From: Inonotus obliquus
Lineage: Eukaryota > Basidiomycota > Agaricomycetes > Hymenochaetales > Hymenochaetaceae
Reading direction: 5' to 3'
Length of the DNA stretch: 64,000 bases
NCBI GenBank assembly: GCA_032164295.1
Contig: JAJHTX010000008.1
Coordinates: 682,001-746,000, forward strand
The translations under genes were made by a program, and so were the position numbers. Each line of letters starts with the position of its first letter. Within the stretch, counting starts at the first letter, position 1. Shown here one piece after another: positions 33,868 through 46,650 of the stretch. The notes under the pieces are model-generated. The model was not told the DNA's origin, did no database searches, and saw only the letters and a list, made by a program, of their open reading frames with translations.

Positions 33868-35212
33868 TGTAATTCCCCGATTACATCACACAATGATTCA
33901 CACTTGCATCATTTATACACGTGATCGTGATCGCCACCACACGCAGAATTATATATAAGACATACTCTGGAAACACATCGTGTTCCTGAACCTTCTGTAC
34001 TCTGACACCACTTCCTCTGTATACTCCCCTTTTTGTAGAGACATTTCAAATACCATAGCTCCTGCCCGTTAAATGTGCAAGATCATGGCTGGTACCAGAG
34101 GTACCAGTCAAGAGGTGTATGGTATAAGAAAGGAGGAGGGCCAAATGAGGTAGTACTTATCCAGTACGCTCACGGTACTTGTTGTCTATAGAAGGGGGAT
34201 GTAAAGGGAGTCAAAGAGTATGAGATTCTGGTACAAAAAGGACAGGTTAGAATGTGGGAAAAACTTCAATACAGGTCAGTACTGCAAGAAAACAACTAGC
34301 ACAGGATGGTATAGCTAGAAACAGAATGGGAGAGACTGGTGAATGAAGGTGTTGATTGGACTGGGAAGCAAACCTGAGCCCTCTCACGGGAGGCTAACTC
34401 CTGAGGTTCACTAGAGACAGAACTGGGATGGGACTGGGACGGAACTCGAGATGAGACTGAGACAGAACTGAGAAGGGAGTGAGGAAACCCGAGCCCTCAT
34501 GCTAGAGGCTAGCTCCTAAGATTACCTAGAGAGCTACTATGTACAGGAGGAGATATTTATACTACTATACCGTAGTTAGCTCATAAGTTCAAAAGGAGAA
34601 AGTAGAAAGGAAGATCAAAACAAAGAAAAATCTGAAGAAAAATGTCATAGAAAGAATGAATATGATAGAGCCATCAGGGGAACAACAAGAAAGGGTTAGG
34701 TAGGACAAGATACCAATGAAAACGTAGCATATAGTACTCCTGGATGAAAAGTCCTCAGGACAAGAGATTTGAGCCCCTGCCGATTGATACCAAAGCATTT
34801 CTGGTGGTACCAGATCTGAAAACCTTAACGGATACTGACCCTGGGCTTCTCTAAAGAACCAGCATGCATAGTCTAACCATTAGGAATGAATACCAGAGAG
34901 AGAGAGAGATGTCCAATCCATGTTATGAAAGCATGTCAAGTTGTCAAATTGTCTCAGTACTGAGTTTCTCAGCACTTGATACTTTCAGCACTCTCGGTAC
35001 TGGGTTTCTTGGTGCTTAGTACTGGTACTCTCAGTGTTCAGTACTTTAAGAAATGGGACCAATGGTTTCTCTGGGTGTGCTGGTAGATTCTGGAAGGTGT
35101 AGATGGGACCATACCATAGCATAGAATAAGTGTAGAATAGGATACCAGGCTTAATACCGAGCTCAGCTGCATGTAGTTCTCTTCGCCGTTCAGCTCAGTG
35201 TGATTCTTTACA
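33868..35212 (+). repeat. 5' LTR of chromovirus A, split by an insertion
   Basis: The LTR sequence runs 33868-34069 and resumes at 35190-35212. The joined product matches the 225 bp 3' LTR at 44576-44800. The 1.1 kb repeat at 34070-35185 separates the two parts, with CCGT on both sides. Confidence 0.85.
34070..35185 (-). mobile_element. Solo-LTR-like repeat, copy 1 (inside the 5' LTR of chromovirus A)
   Basis: The ends, read on the plus strand, are TAAATGTGCAAGATC at the left and GTAGTTCTCTTCG at the right; read on the minus strand it starts with a C-GAAGAGAAC end. A 4-bp duplication, CCGT, flanks it. The inner sequence matches copies 2 and 3. A roughly 100-codon frame that is open in the other copies is broken here by a CAA-to-TAA type change (CTCTAAAG versus CTCCAAAG) and an added GA-rich stretch. 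Confidence 0.8.
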
Positions 35213-35539
35213 CTTTTTTTTTGAATGGGCAGGAGCCTCTTTCTTCTCTCTCCTAACTGCTCAGGTGCCACTGCAGCACCACTGTCCCTATCTGCTGATT
35301 CACTGCCACTGAACACTCCACACTCACGAAACAAACCCTCAGACCAGACAAGGACTGTCTCACTCTCCAGACCACTGTGACCCCTGCTACTGCTTATAAG
35401 ATGACAGCTCTCACTCTTGCTTGCTCAACAACTACAGGTCAGCTACTTCGGATGCCACTCTGCTTGTCTTGCCCTATCTGCTCCCTACCTGCTACTATGT
35501 CCTGACCACTTGCTCAGTTCCGAGATTTCAAACAGAATA

Positions 35540-36290
35540 CAGTGCCAGTCATAACCAATGGTAAAATGACCCCCAAGATACTTGCCACATATACCAGATA
35601 TTGTCGTGCCTTCTTTGTGCAGAAGAACATTCCTGCAGACAACCAGATAAAGGCAATTATTTGTAATCTGGGACCGATAGAAGTTCAAAACTGGTACTTG
35701 GGGCAACCCGAGTAAATTGAAGCTCTTACCTTTGACATCTTTATCGTACACCTCAAGAACATCGTTTTGGAGTGTAACTGAGAAATGCAAGTCTGCACAG
35801 ACATCGAAAACCTCAAGCAAAATGGCAAAAAAGCAAACGAATTCTATTTTGATATCTTGGCAAGAAACTAGCTCCTCCTCGACACAACTTTTGTGCTTAC
35901 TAAACTGCAACTATATTTTCTCATAATAGCACGGCTTGACGACAACGTTAAGATGCTCTGTAACGACCCGGTTATCCAAGGCATCAACGACTTCAACCAA
36001 TAGCTCATAACATTGTTTGAAGCAGACAATCGAGCCTATGTGCAGTGTCAGATTGTTGTCAATTCCCTTCACAGCAAAAAAAACACAGATGCCCATACAA
36101 CTCAGCTTCTGCTGCACTTCTGTCCCGTACCCAACCCCCTGCTCAGAACCAGAGACCAGCCTCACCCAACAGCCTCGCCCTGTGTCTGTCAAATCTAGAC
36201 AGGGCTGTCCTTGACCGACACAACAGCTGCTACAAGTGTAAGTATATATATGCTAACTACATGGCATGCAATTGTTGTGTGCTGCCCACT
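35540..36290 (+). pseudogene. Gag of chromovirus A (decayed)
   Basis: Read with stops, the plus strand gives QIKAIICNLGPIEVQNWYLG, EALTFDIFIVHLKNIVLE, KKANEFYFDILARN and DDNVKMLCNDPVIQGINDF, the helical capsid-type region of chromovirus Gag. The end reads CYKCKYIYANYMAC, a corrupted CCHC zinc knuckle. Four or more stops interrupt it. Confidence 0.7.
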
Positions 36291-36479
36291 AAAGGGAAAT
36301 ACCGGAGGCTATGATCGATATAGGCTTAATTCTGTGATTCTACCACTCCTTCCAATTAACAATACTTCAGTGATTTTACCGCTTTTTACTTCTCTTTGGA
36401 CCACAATACTTCTGCCATCCTATCTACGCCTGCAGTTTGGACGAAATACAAGGCTTCTGCAATTCGACAAGGCTAAGAT

Positions 36480-38032
36480 CGATTGAGAACTGGTCCTGCA
36501 TGCTTTAAGCCAGACTTCTGCGCCAATACCAAATTACCAATTTTTACACCTGTCTTCTATCACAGTACTGACGAGCTTCAATACTGATGATACCGATACC
36601 GTACCATCCACCCATCCTGATACCAACATTTAATAGTCCACCATTAGTTGATACTATGCTCTCGATGGTCCATACTGAGAGAAAGGTTATAAGCTGAAAT
36701 CGGTCTGCCCTACATTGCTGCAAAAAGTTGGATCATCAAAAGTATTGAAGCTCCAAGTCCAACGGACTGCCTTTTCAAGCCACCATGTATCAATACCGAC
36801 GATACCGATGTTGATACTAGTCACCCATTCTGATACTGACATTTGTGATGTATGCTAGGTCAATACCACACCCTCAAAGATCTATGTTGAGAGGAAGGTT
36901 GGAAAATGAATCAGATCCGCCATATGCTGCTTCGATCTCGGAGGAGACAATCGGTCTGACTTGGCAGCAAAGCTAAGCAATGCCCAGTCAAGCCAGGCAA
37001 CGCGTACCGATAGATACCGAGAGGCACGAGCGATCTTATCGATGCCCAGGGATGATCCCAGCATACTGATTGGTACCAAGCGATGGAGTAATCCAATGCC
37101 AAGATTGGGTTATACCAACATGTCAACATTAGCACACACCATCCGATCACTCAGTAGACGCCCAGACTGACGCTGCACGGATCATGATATTGGAACAAAG
37201 GTAAATCTAGATGACGCGCTTCTCCGGAGAAGAAGATGACAGGACCATCTTCAGGAGCACCCTTGCTGTAGCTTGAAACATATCCATACTTTAGCGCTGG
37301 TCAACGTCAGTACTGCCACCCTACCTCGGTATCACTCGTCATGAGTTTTCATTAAATTCTTGTCTTGTCCCACCCTATTCTTAGCTACCCCCTGATAAAA
37401 CTTCTTATTCATTCATCATCTTATGTTTCCCCTGATTATATTTTTACATTCATTTCGACCTTATGTTCTCCTTCTTGTACCGGATTGTGGTACGATTTGA
37501 CTTGTAAAATTTCTCATTTGGTATCTTGAATGGCTATGGTATTATGGTATTTATAGCCTGCATGTTCTACCATAGCAAACCAGCTATTCTGAGAGGAGCT
37601 TTCAGAGTGAAGATCTGGGTTTTTCTTATCTCGTTCAAGTCCCCATTCATTTGTCTCGTCTCATAGTCACCAATATCAATACTGGTAGTCGTCGACATCA
37701 TCTTTGTAGTACTCGTCCCTTGTCTCGCAACTAGTCTCATCAAGAACTCCTTCTCTACTCAGCTTCTCCTCTGCTTTGTTCTCACTGCTGCAATACTGAA
37801 TGACAAACAACTTGGTATCGACAGATTCGTCTCGGTATCGACCGCCACCTGATACTTCACCTCTTGAGCGGTCACCTAGAGCCCTCCTGCTCTCCTTCAT
37901 CTCATCAGGCCCAACTATCTCTCTCGACGACCTGTCTATGACAGTACGACTTAGTACTGCCATGTACCAGCCCTCCCAACACACCTAAACTGCCTCCTCA
38001 TATGGTACTTCTGATACCAGCTGCAATCTCGC
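36480..38032 (+). repeat. Related LTR-like insertion between gag and protease
   Basis: The normal distance from zinc knuckle to protease is a few hundred bases; here extra DNA intervenes. The right end, GGTACTTCTGATACCAGC and then GCAATCTCGC, aligns with the right end of copy 3 of the solo-LTR-like repeat, and its last bases (ACATTTA) resume at 39354 after copy 2. A diverged tandem duplication of about 190 bp rich in GATACCGAT lies at 36,565-36,930. The left limit is uncertain. Confidence 0.45.
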
Positions 38033-39349
38033 TAAATGTGCAAGATCGTGTCCGGTACCGATATACTGAGACAAGGGGTGTATGGTTTTGAGTGGGGGGA
38101 GGGCTGATACATGCTGGTACTTAACCAGTACAGTCACGGTACTTGTTGTCTATGAAAAGAGGGAGTTAATGGATGGGCCGGAAGCGAAGGGTATGTGATT
38201 CTGGTATAAAAAGGACAGTTTAGAACATGGGAACTTTAGTACAGGTCAGTATGAGAGAGAACGTAGCAAAACAAGAGTCTAATACTATGGGAAAAACCTC
38301 AGTACAGGTCGGTACAGAAACAAAGGGGTCAGTATGTGGAGGTATGTTGTCAAACAAGAAGATCAGTACAGAAACTAAAGGATGACGTGCAAAATACAAA
38401 GGATAACAAAAGGTCAGTACCGTAGGAAAAACGTCAGTACAGGTCGGTACTGCAGGAAAACAGCTAGCATGAGATAGTATAGCAAGGGACTAAATGAGGT
38501 TGACTGGTAGCTGAGAGTGTTGACTGGACTGGGAAGCAAACCTGAGCTCTCTCACGGGAGGCTAACTCCTGAGGTTCACTAGAGACGAAACTGGGATGGG
38601 ACTGGGACGGAACTCGAGATGAGACTGAGACGGAACTGAGAAGGGAGTGAGGAAACCCGAGCCCTCATGCTAGAGGCTAGCTCCTAAGATTACCTGGAGA
38701 GCTACTATTTACAGGAGGAGATATTTATACTACTATACCATAGTTAGCTCATAAGTCCAAAAGGAGAAAGTAGAAAGGAAGATCAAAACAAAGAAAAATC
38801 TGAAGAAAAATGTCATAGAAAGAATGAATATGATAGAGCCATCAGGGGGACAACAAGAAAGGGTTAGGTAGGACAAGATACCAATGAAAACGTAGCATAT
38901 AGTACTCCTGGATGAAAAGTCCTCAGGACAAGAGATTTGAGCCCCTGCCGATTGATATCAAAGCATTTCTGGTGGTACCAGATCTGAAAACCTTAATAGA
39001 TACTGACCCTGGGCTTCTCCAAAGAACCAGCATGCATAGTCCAACCATCTGGAATGAATACCAAAGAGGGAGATGTCTGATCCATATTATAAGAGTATGT
39101 CGAATTGTCAATATGTTTTGGTACCAGGTTTCTCAGCACTTGGTACTCTTGGTACTTTTGGTACCAGGTTTCTTGGCGGTCGGTACCAGTACTCTCGGCA
39201 TTTGGTACTTTGAGAAATAGGACCAACAGTTTCTTTAAGTATGCTGGTGGACACTGGAAGGTGTAGATGGGACTGTACCATAGCATAGGGTAAGTGTAGA
39301 ATGGGATACCGGGCTCGATACTGGGCTTAGCCGCAGGTAGTTCTCTTCA
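38033..39349 (-). mobile_element. Solo-LTR-like repeat, copy 2
   Basis: The 1,317 bp copy starts TAAATGTGCAAGATC and ends GTAGTTCTCTTCA in plus-strand reading. It is flanked by TCGC at the left and TTGC at the right, a 4-bp duplication with one C-to-T difference. It sits within the last bases of the related LTR-like insertion to its left. It keeps an open frame of 102 codons (38912-39220, plus strand). Confidence 0.8.
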
Positions 39350-39439
39350 TTGCACATTTACCACTGCTGCCAACAAGACCCCCCTCACTGAAGCCAAGGG
39401 CCTAAGGCTGTACCCCAAACACCTCTCTGCTCTCGCTCT

Positions 39440-40469
39440 GCACTAGTGTCAGTCTTGGCAGTTGCAATCTCCGATATAGAGGCTGACTGGCTTGACCAAG
39501 TACCTAAGTATGCAGTAGTCACCTTGAGATTAGCTAGACCGGAGGGGTCTGAGGCAGACGCCTATGAGGTTAATGAAGTTAACGCAGTAGCGGTCCATGG
39601 AAATTCAGATATGGACATGCCGTCTGCTGTCTTGGTCGGGGACTATAACGAGTACGTGCCTATTTAAGACTCTCAGATCTTTTGGAATTGCTTGTTGGAT
39701 GAGACTAATGTCATGACTCCCCTACTAGTTTAAGCTCTTATTGATAATGGCTCATCCCTAGTGATTATTGAAGAGTCCCTAGTTGACAGGCTCAGTCTGC
39801 ACCACCGCACGCTCACTCGTGCCATCAACGTATCTCTTGCAATCAGTAATCCAAGCAAACCTCTTTAGCTCTCAGAATATGTCTTACTCATTCCCTAATC
39901 TCAAAGAATGTCATAGTTCTCTTGCCCTATTCGTGCAGTCATTGTGCCCAAAGCATGTACTTCCTTAATTATCAGGATGCCCTTTCTCAAGAGTAATAAA
40001 GTTGTCATTCATCATGACTCAGTGACTCTCTCCTTTCCTGATGTGGTCCCTACCTAAAGAAAGGTCAGAGAAACTAAAACAGCTCCTACACTAATTGCTT
40101 CTATAGGGCCTCTGCTAGCCAACCAAGTGCACCTAGCTTGACTTGGTGAACTCAACCAACAAATGTGCTCCAAGTTTGCTGATCTTTTCCCCAATGAGCT
40201 CCCTCATGTCGATGATCTCCCTAGCAATGTCTACCATAGATTTAAGCTCATCAATCCCTCTAAAGTCATCAAAACTCAGCAATACTCTTGTCTCCGTAAG
40301 TACCGTGAAGCGTGGCAAATTCTCCTCAAGGGACACCTCGATGCAGGCTGCCTCGGACCTTCTGTTAGTTCTGTCTCCTCGCCTGCCTTTCTTATCACCA
40401 AGGCAGATCTGCAGGCACTCCCCTACATGGTCTGCGACTACTGAATTCTTAACAAGAATACAGTGCCGG
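39440..40469 (+). pseudogene. Protease and N-terminal reverse transcriptase of chromovirus A (decayed)
   Basis: ALIDNGSSLVIIEESLVDRL (about 39,735) is the aspartic protease motif, with Asn beside the catalytic Asp as often seen in Ty3/gypsy. The frame then gives FADLFPNELPHVDDLP, SSPAFLITKADLQALPYMVCDY and NKNTVP, the start of the reverse transcriptase palm, where the third solo-LTR-like copy interrupts it. There are several stops. Confidence 0.75.
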
Positions 40470-41757
40470 TGAAGAGAACTACGTGCAGCTGAGCCCGGTA
40501 TCAAGCCCGGTATCTCATTCTACACTTACCCCATGCTATGGTACAGTCCCATCTACACCTTCTAGTATCCACCAGCACACCTAGAGAAACTGTCGGTCCC
40601 ACTTCTCAAGATACCGAACACTGAGAGTACCGGTACCGAGCGCCAAGAAACCCGGTACCGAGAATACCGAGAGTGCCGAGTGCCAAGAAACCCGGTACCA
40701 AGACAAGTTGACAATTCGACATGCTCTCATGACATGGATCGGACGTCTCCCTCTCTGGTATTCATTCCTGATGGTAGGCTTATGCATGCCGGTTCTTTGG
40801 GAAAGCTTAGGGTCAGTATCCATTAAGGTTTTCAGGTCCGGTACCACCAGGAACGCGTCGGTATCAATCGGCAGGGGTTCAAATCTCTTGTTCTGAGGAC
40901 TTTTCATCCAGGAGTATTATATGCTACGTTTTCATTGGTATCTTGTCCTCCCTAACCCTTTCTTGTTGTCCCCCTGATGGCTCCACCATATTCATTCTTC
41001 TTGTGACATTTTTCTTCAGACTTTTCTTTGTTTTGATCTTCCTTTTCTACTTTCCCCTTTTGGAATTATGAGCTGACTATGGTACAGTAGTATATATATC
41101 TCCTCCTGTACATAGTAGCTCTCGAGGTAATCTTAGGAGCTAGCCTCTAGTGTGAGGGCTTGGGTTTCCTCACCCCCTTCTCAGTTCCATCTCAGTCTCG
41201 TCTTGATTTCTGTCCCAGTCCCATCCCAGTTCCATCTCAAGTGAACCTTCAGAGTTAGCCTCCAGTACAAGGGCTCAGGTTTCCTTCCCAGTCCAGTCAA
41301 TACTCTCAGTCACCAGCCTCCCCTAGTCTGTTTCTTGCTATACCACCCTGTGCTAGCTGTTTCCTTGCAGTACCGACCTGTACTGATGTTTTTCCCACGG
41401 TACCGACATTTTGTCATCCTTTGTATTCTGCACATCCACCTTTCGTTTCTGTACTGAGCTTTTGTTTTACAATGTTTCTGCACATACCGATCCCGTTCGT
41501 TCAAGTACCGACCTGTACTGACATTTTTCCCACGGTACCGACCCTCTCGATTCCGGACAAGAACACCTTCCCCCCAACGTCTAGCTGGTCCAGCACCTCT
41601 TTCTATTATTCCTTTGACTCCCTTTTCATCCCCCTTCTACAGACAACAAGTACCGTGAGCGTACTGGATAAGTACTGCCTCATTTGGCCCTCCCCCACTT
41701 AAAACCATACACCTCTCGTCTTGGTATTTCGGTACCGGACGCGATCTCGCACATTTA
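40470..41757 (+). mobile_element. Solo-LTR-like repeat, copy 3 (inside the reverse transcriptase)
   Basis: The 1,288 bp copy is inverted relative to copies 1 and 2: it starts TGAAGAGAACTACG and ends GCACATTTA. CCGG at the left and CTGG at the right are the 4-bp duplication with one C-to-T change. Removing it and one duplication restores NKNTVP-DNFPLPRIND, which proves the insertion site inside the reverse transcriptase. A 108-codon minus-strand frame (40907-40581) corresponds to the frame in copy 2. Confidence 0.88.
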
Positions 41758-44350
41758 CTGGATAATTTTCCGCTTCCAAGAATCAATGACATCTTAGCCG
41801 ACTGCGCAAAAGGTAAGCTCTGGGGGAAAATCGACATGACTAATGCCTTCTTCCAGACCTGTGTGTATCCTAAAGACATACCCCTCACTATGATAAACAC
41901 CCCACTGGGTATGTACAAGTGAACTGTTATGCCCATGGGCTGCCGAAACACTTCAGCCACACACCAAAGATGAATAACCTCAGCACTGCAACAACACATT
42001 AGGAAGATATGCCATGTATCTGGATGACATCATAATCTGGTCTAAGACACTTGATAAACATATGCAAAATGTCAAAACAATTCTTATCGCACTACACAAA
42101 GCTAAGCTGTTTTGTTCTTCTAAGAAGACCAGACTGTTCTGCATATCTATACAATTTCTAGGGTCTATCATTGACCAAAACGGGCTACACACTGATCCAC
42201 AGAAAATCCAAAAGATTTGCAATTGGCCTATACCCCGCTCTGCCTCGGATGTACGGAAGTTCCTCAGGTTAGTGTGCTACATCGCTGCTTATCTCCCACG
42301 GCTTGCATGATACATGGCAGTACTCAACAGACTCATATCCAAGGAAACAGAGCGAGAATTTCCTATATGGTCTATATAACACCAACATGCCTTTAACTCT
42401 GTTAAGCAACTAGTAACGTCGACCGATTGCCTCACATCTATTGATTATGAGAATCCGGGTGATAACCACATTTTTCCTCATATGGACACCTCCGAGCTAG
42501 GCATGGGTGCCGTCCTTTCCTTTGGCCCTACTCCTGGTCACATTCGAATCTTCCTCTCTCAAGGCTGCCAAATAAAACTTATCTAGTCTATGAGAAAGAG
42601 TTGCTAACAATTGTGAAGGCACTCAAGAAGTTCTGATCTGATCTTATAGGTACAAAATTCACTGTTTTTACTGATCATAAGACTCTCCTTTCGTTTCTGT
42701 CACAGCACAACTTATCTCAATGACAAGCCCATTAGCAAAAATTCTTGTCACAATACGTCTTCGACATTAGGTACATCCCACACCCCAAGAATTCCATTGC
42801 GGATGCTCTTTCCTGCTTCCCTGAAAAACCCCTTCTGAAGCCAACTATTGTGTCATGTCTTTCAATTTCTTCTTCCACCGAACTCTTACAATCTATCAAA
42901 GACAGCTACAAAATAGACTCTTTCTGTTCCAAACTATTAGCCAATCCTCTTAAATTTCTTGGCATCTGAATAGAAGATGGTCTTATATACCTAGGTGAGA
43001 GGTTGGTACTACCCCACACTAACAAAGTTTGCAAACAGTCCTTCCGTCTGGCATACAACTCGATGGGACATTACCGTATAAATAAAACATATTCTGTGTT
43101 ACAAAACTCCTATTACTGGCCAAACATGCAGTCTGATCCAGAAAACTCCTACATTAAGCAATGTGATGTGTGCCAATGGAACAAGTCCTCCAGCAAATGC
43201 CCTACTGGCCCATTGCATCCTCTGCCCGTCGCTGATAAGAGAGGAGACACGGTATTTATCGACTTTGTTGGCCTGCTCTCCTTGGATCACAGCTACAATG
43301 GCCTCGCAACATTTACTGATCAGCTCAATGCCAACATACAACTTGCCCCCATCGAGATGGACCAGACTCCAGAGGATTTTACATGTACCTTCTTTGATGT
43401 CTGGTATTGTGAAAATGATCTTCCGCTCTCTATTATCTCCGACTGCAACCATCTTTTTACTTCAAAGTTTTGGAAAGCCTTACACCAGCTTTCTCAAGTC
43501 AAGCTCAAGATGTCGACATCTTTTTACCTCTAAACAGATGGAAGGAGCAAACACACTAACAAAACCATAGTACAGACACTCCGGTTTTATGTCAATTGTC
43601 AACAAAAAGGATGAGTCTATTCTCTATACCGAGTAAGGTTTGAACTAATAAATACCACTAACGCTTCTATAGAGGTTTCCTCCTTCCAACTTTATTTGGG
43701 CAGGTCGCCTCAACTTATCCTGCTATTGCACCTCTTACCAGATAACAAAGACACCCTTCCTGAAGATGAAAGAGCACGTGCACTTTTCCAACAAATTAAA
43801 ATGGATGTACATGAAGCTCACGATACCTTGGTCCTAGCTAAGGTCAATCAAGCACACTTCACCAACAAGCACTGAGGGTCTAAAATCCAATATTGGGAAG
43901 GCAATTTCGTCATGCTTAGTACCTTGCACAGACAAAGAGACTACTCATAGAAAGGAGATGAGAGAGTCGCAAAATTCATGCCCCACTGAGATGGTAAGTA
44001 CAATGTTATTCAAGTATTTGCTGACACGTCTACATACCAGATCAAATTGCCCAATGCTCGCAACTGTTTTTCAACCTTTCATGCCAGTTAGCTCAAGCCC
44101 TACCATGCCAACAACCCGGAGATATTCCCACTTCACCAACCAATGGGTCCTCCACCACCCATCCTAACTGAGGACAGTTTTGAAGAGCATGAAGTTGACT
44201 CAATCATCGACCAGCGTAGGGGAGGACAAGGATATCAGTATTTAGTCCGTTGGTGAGACTAAGGCCCGGAAGATGATCTATGGATCCTGGCCTACAAACT
44301 TATAGAATGTGAGGCACTGGATTATTGGAAGGCACAACTTCATAATATTT
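41758..44350 (+). pseudogene. Reverse transcriptase, RNase H, integrase and chromodomain of chromovirus A (decayed)
   Basis: DNFPLPRINDILADCAKGKL and KIDMTNAFFQT continue the polymerase; MYLDDIIIWSKTLDKH (42014) holds the catalytic YLDD box intact. RNase H follows (FTVFTDHKTLLSFLSQ, HPKNSIADALSCFP), then the zinc-binding integrase N-terminus (HYRINKTY...CDVCQWNKSSS), and a core reading RGDTVFIDFVGLLSLDHS that degenerates after 43,500. The end reads VDSIIDQRRGGQGYQYLVRW, stops, then GPEDDLW, a chromodomain. These domains target new copies to marked chromatin in the family. Confidence 0.85.
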
Positions 44351-44575
44351 AAAGATTTTCTTTATTTCCCTTATGCTTTCACTTGCAGTTTTTTTCCTTG
44401 CATCATAATTTCATGTATTTCTATTTCTAATGTCCTCTTGTTTGTTGTGTCCCCCACTTTTTTATGTTGTACTTACTCACCGATTTTCTCCTTCCATTGT
44501 TCACACCTTTGATTTTCAATTTTATCGTTTTCCTTTTCAATCACCTTATTCTTTCTTTTACTGGGTGGGGAAGAG

Positions 44576-44800
44576 TGTAATCCCCCAATTATATTACATG
44601 ACGTTTCGTGCTTGCATTATTTATACACGTTATTGCAATTGCCGTCACATGTAGAATTACATATAAGACATACCCCAGAAACATGTTGTGTTCCTGAACC
44701 TTCTGTACCCTGACACCACTTTCTCTGTATACTCTCCTTTTTGTAGAGACATTTCAAATACTATAGCTCCTGCCCATTCAGCTCAATGTGATTCTTTACA
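44576..44800 (+). repeat. 3' LTR of chromovirus A
   Basis: 225 bp, starting TGTAATCCCCCAATT and ending TTCTTTACA, matching the split 5' LTR with scattered transitions. Confidence 0.88.
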
Positions 44801-44805
44801 CCACC

Positions 44806-45334
44806 AGTTGAGACTGATGGTTTGCGATCGGACTTTGAAAAAACCTGAATGGGTCAGCATCCCTCTTCAGCTTACTTTATGCCCTGCCCATCTTACTGCC
44901 CATCAGAGGGGCTATTGCTGCGCGAGTCTATTTTTTTCAGTTGGAGTTTCAAATCTTACCATATATGGCTGTAATAGGTCATCTGCATTTACTGCCATTC
45001 TGTCTTCATGTCTACATCCCCTGGCCAGCAATTTCTAGCCTGTTCTTTAACATAGGCTCATGTATACAGTAGATATTCTCTACTTTGTCATATAAATAAG
45101 AAATATTTGACTTATTCATTGAAATTGACGTGCATATATGCTGGATGCATAAAACCATGCTTGCATAACCAACTACTATGCCAAATAAGACAGACAAAGA
45201 AAAATAATTTCTTCTCATATCAGTGTTTTTCATTTTAATGATATCATAATCATCACCTGTAACCATCGAGATTGTGCAAGTCTGGTCAGAACTTTTGCTA
45301 ATTGTATAGACAATTACAGGCTCTCCAGGTCAAT
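44806..45334. other. Older repeat DNA between the two chromoviruses
   Basis: This sequence continues the DNA left of chromovirus A (33,541-33,862) once the element and one CCACC are removed. A 116-codon plus-strand frame overlaps it and the LTR and shows no recognisable feature. It is probably the body of an older element into which both chromoviruses inserted. Confidence 0.4.
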
Positions 45335-45847
45335 TGTTATAACGTATTTTCCATTTCCTTTATACAGCCTTTCTTTCATTTTCATTGATGCATATTTATA
45401 TTCTTTTATTCCTAACATTCCTTTTCTTATCACGTTCATTACCTAATATATATAAGCTTAGCTAATCACAATCTATAACACCCCTGATCCAACCCAATGA
45501 TGCTTACTTATCTTTACTCATTCTTGCTGACTCGTCGGGCCCTGTTACTTATTTGTATATATTGACATGCTGCTGCACAGCACCTATTTAGAGTAGAATT
45601 TACCTACGACCAAAGTGTATATAAGGCTGGATCAGAGAGTTAGGGATTCTCCACTCTCTTGTTCTAGTACTATTACCTTTGTCGCAGGTAAGTCGTATAT
45701 TCTTTTGTATATTATATAAATACTTAATCTAGTACTATCACCTTCATCGCAGACTATCTTTTGTGATTAAGTGATAGCTCATTCTCTTGTGACTGTCAAT
45801 GTCTTTGATTTATGTGATCAACGTCTCTAACAGCACAGGGCGTAACA
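45335..45847 (+). repeat. 5' LTR of chromovirus B
   Basis: 513 bp from TGTTATAACG to GGGCGTAACA. It contains a GTGTATATAAGGCTGGATC core-promoter-like segment and two partial tandem blocks around CTAGTACTATYACCTT. Confidence 0.9.
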
Positions 45848-46650
45848 TAACAAGAGAGTCTTTATCTCATGTTATAGTTGTTGACGTTAATAATAACTAA
45901 CTTATATGTGTCTCTGACATCCTCCATCCCACCTTTGTTTCACTTGTTGTCGATGTTGGTCAGTGGATAGTCGTTGGACCTCTGAGACATCTGTACATCT
46001 ATTACCAGTGAAGTGTCACCTCACGTCTTTACTCAACGTTGACTAGACACCACTCTCTGATAGCGCTACCATCAGTTGCTGCTTGCAACAAGAAAGCCCA
46101 GTAGTGCCTAACGGTTGCCATATATTGGAAAGCCGTCCTTCAAAATGTTGCTAGACCCTCTGAGACAATGTGAGAGTTCATATGCTATCTGAGCATTGAG
46201 TTGATCAATGTTACATGTCTGGTGTATCACATTCTCTCTGCAAGTATATCAGTTTAATCAAGTTTCACCCAACATATGCTATCTTCGGGTACTACCTTGA
46301 CGATAACAAACATATAATCTCATTTGACATCAGCATCTACTTTGACAATCCACGCCACTTCCATCATATGCTTGTTACCTGGGTACCAGCGCTTCTTATC
46401 TACAAGTTGTGGACACCACCAACCTCTCAATATTGATCACCCTGGTTCCCAACTGACATTGCTGACAACTGTACCACAAACCTAAGTCACATGTTATCAA
46501 GTTCAATTTTCTTGACTACGACCCAAACAATCTCATTAAAAGAGAAGACACAAGTGGATGTTACCATCTCATCAAACTTAGGTATCGTCCTCCATGTCCA
46601 GTTGTTGAAGTTAAACAGGAGGAAATCGAAGTAAAGCTTGAAGAATTTGA

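Larger units (their letters stand above)
33868..44800 (+). mobile_element. Ty3/gypsy chromovirus A, full-length but decayed and nested
   Basis: The LTRs begin TGTAAT(T/C)CCCC and end TTTACA, and the whole is bracketed by the 5-bp duplication CCACC (33863-33867 and 44801-44805). Gag, protease, reverse transcriptase, RNase H, integrase and chromodomain follow in the Ty3/gypsy order. The unit is swollen to 10.9 kb by later insertions: one inside the 5' LTR, one or two between gag and protease, and one inside the reverse transcriptase. All frames contain stops, so it is inactive. Confidence 0.9.

Noticed and set aside
35717..36314. Several plus-strand frames of 61-93 codons in chromovirus A
   Set aside because: They are in frames other than the one that reads as Gag (QIKAIICNLG, DILARN), so they are shadows of the decayed gag.
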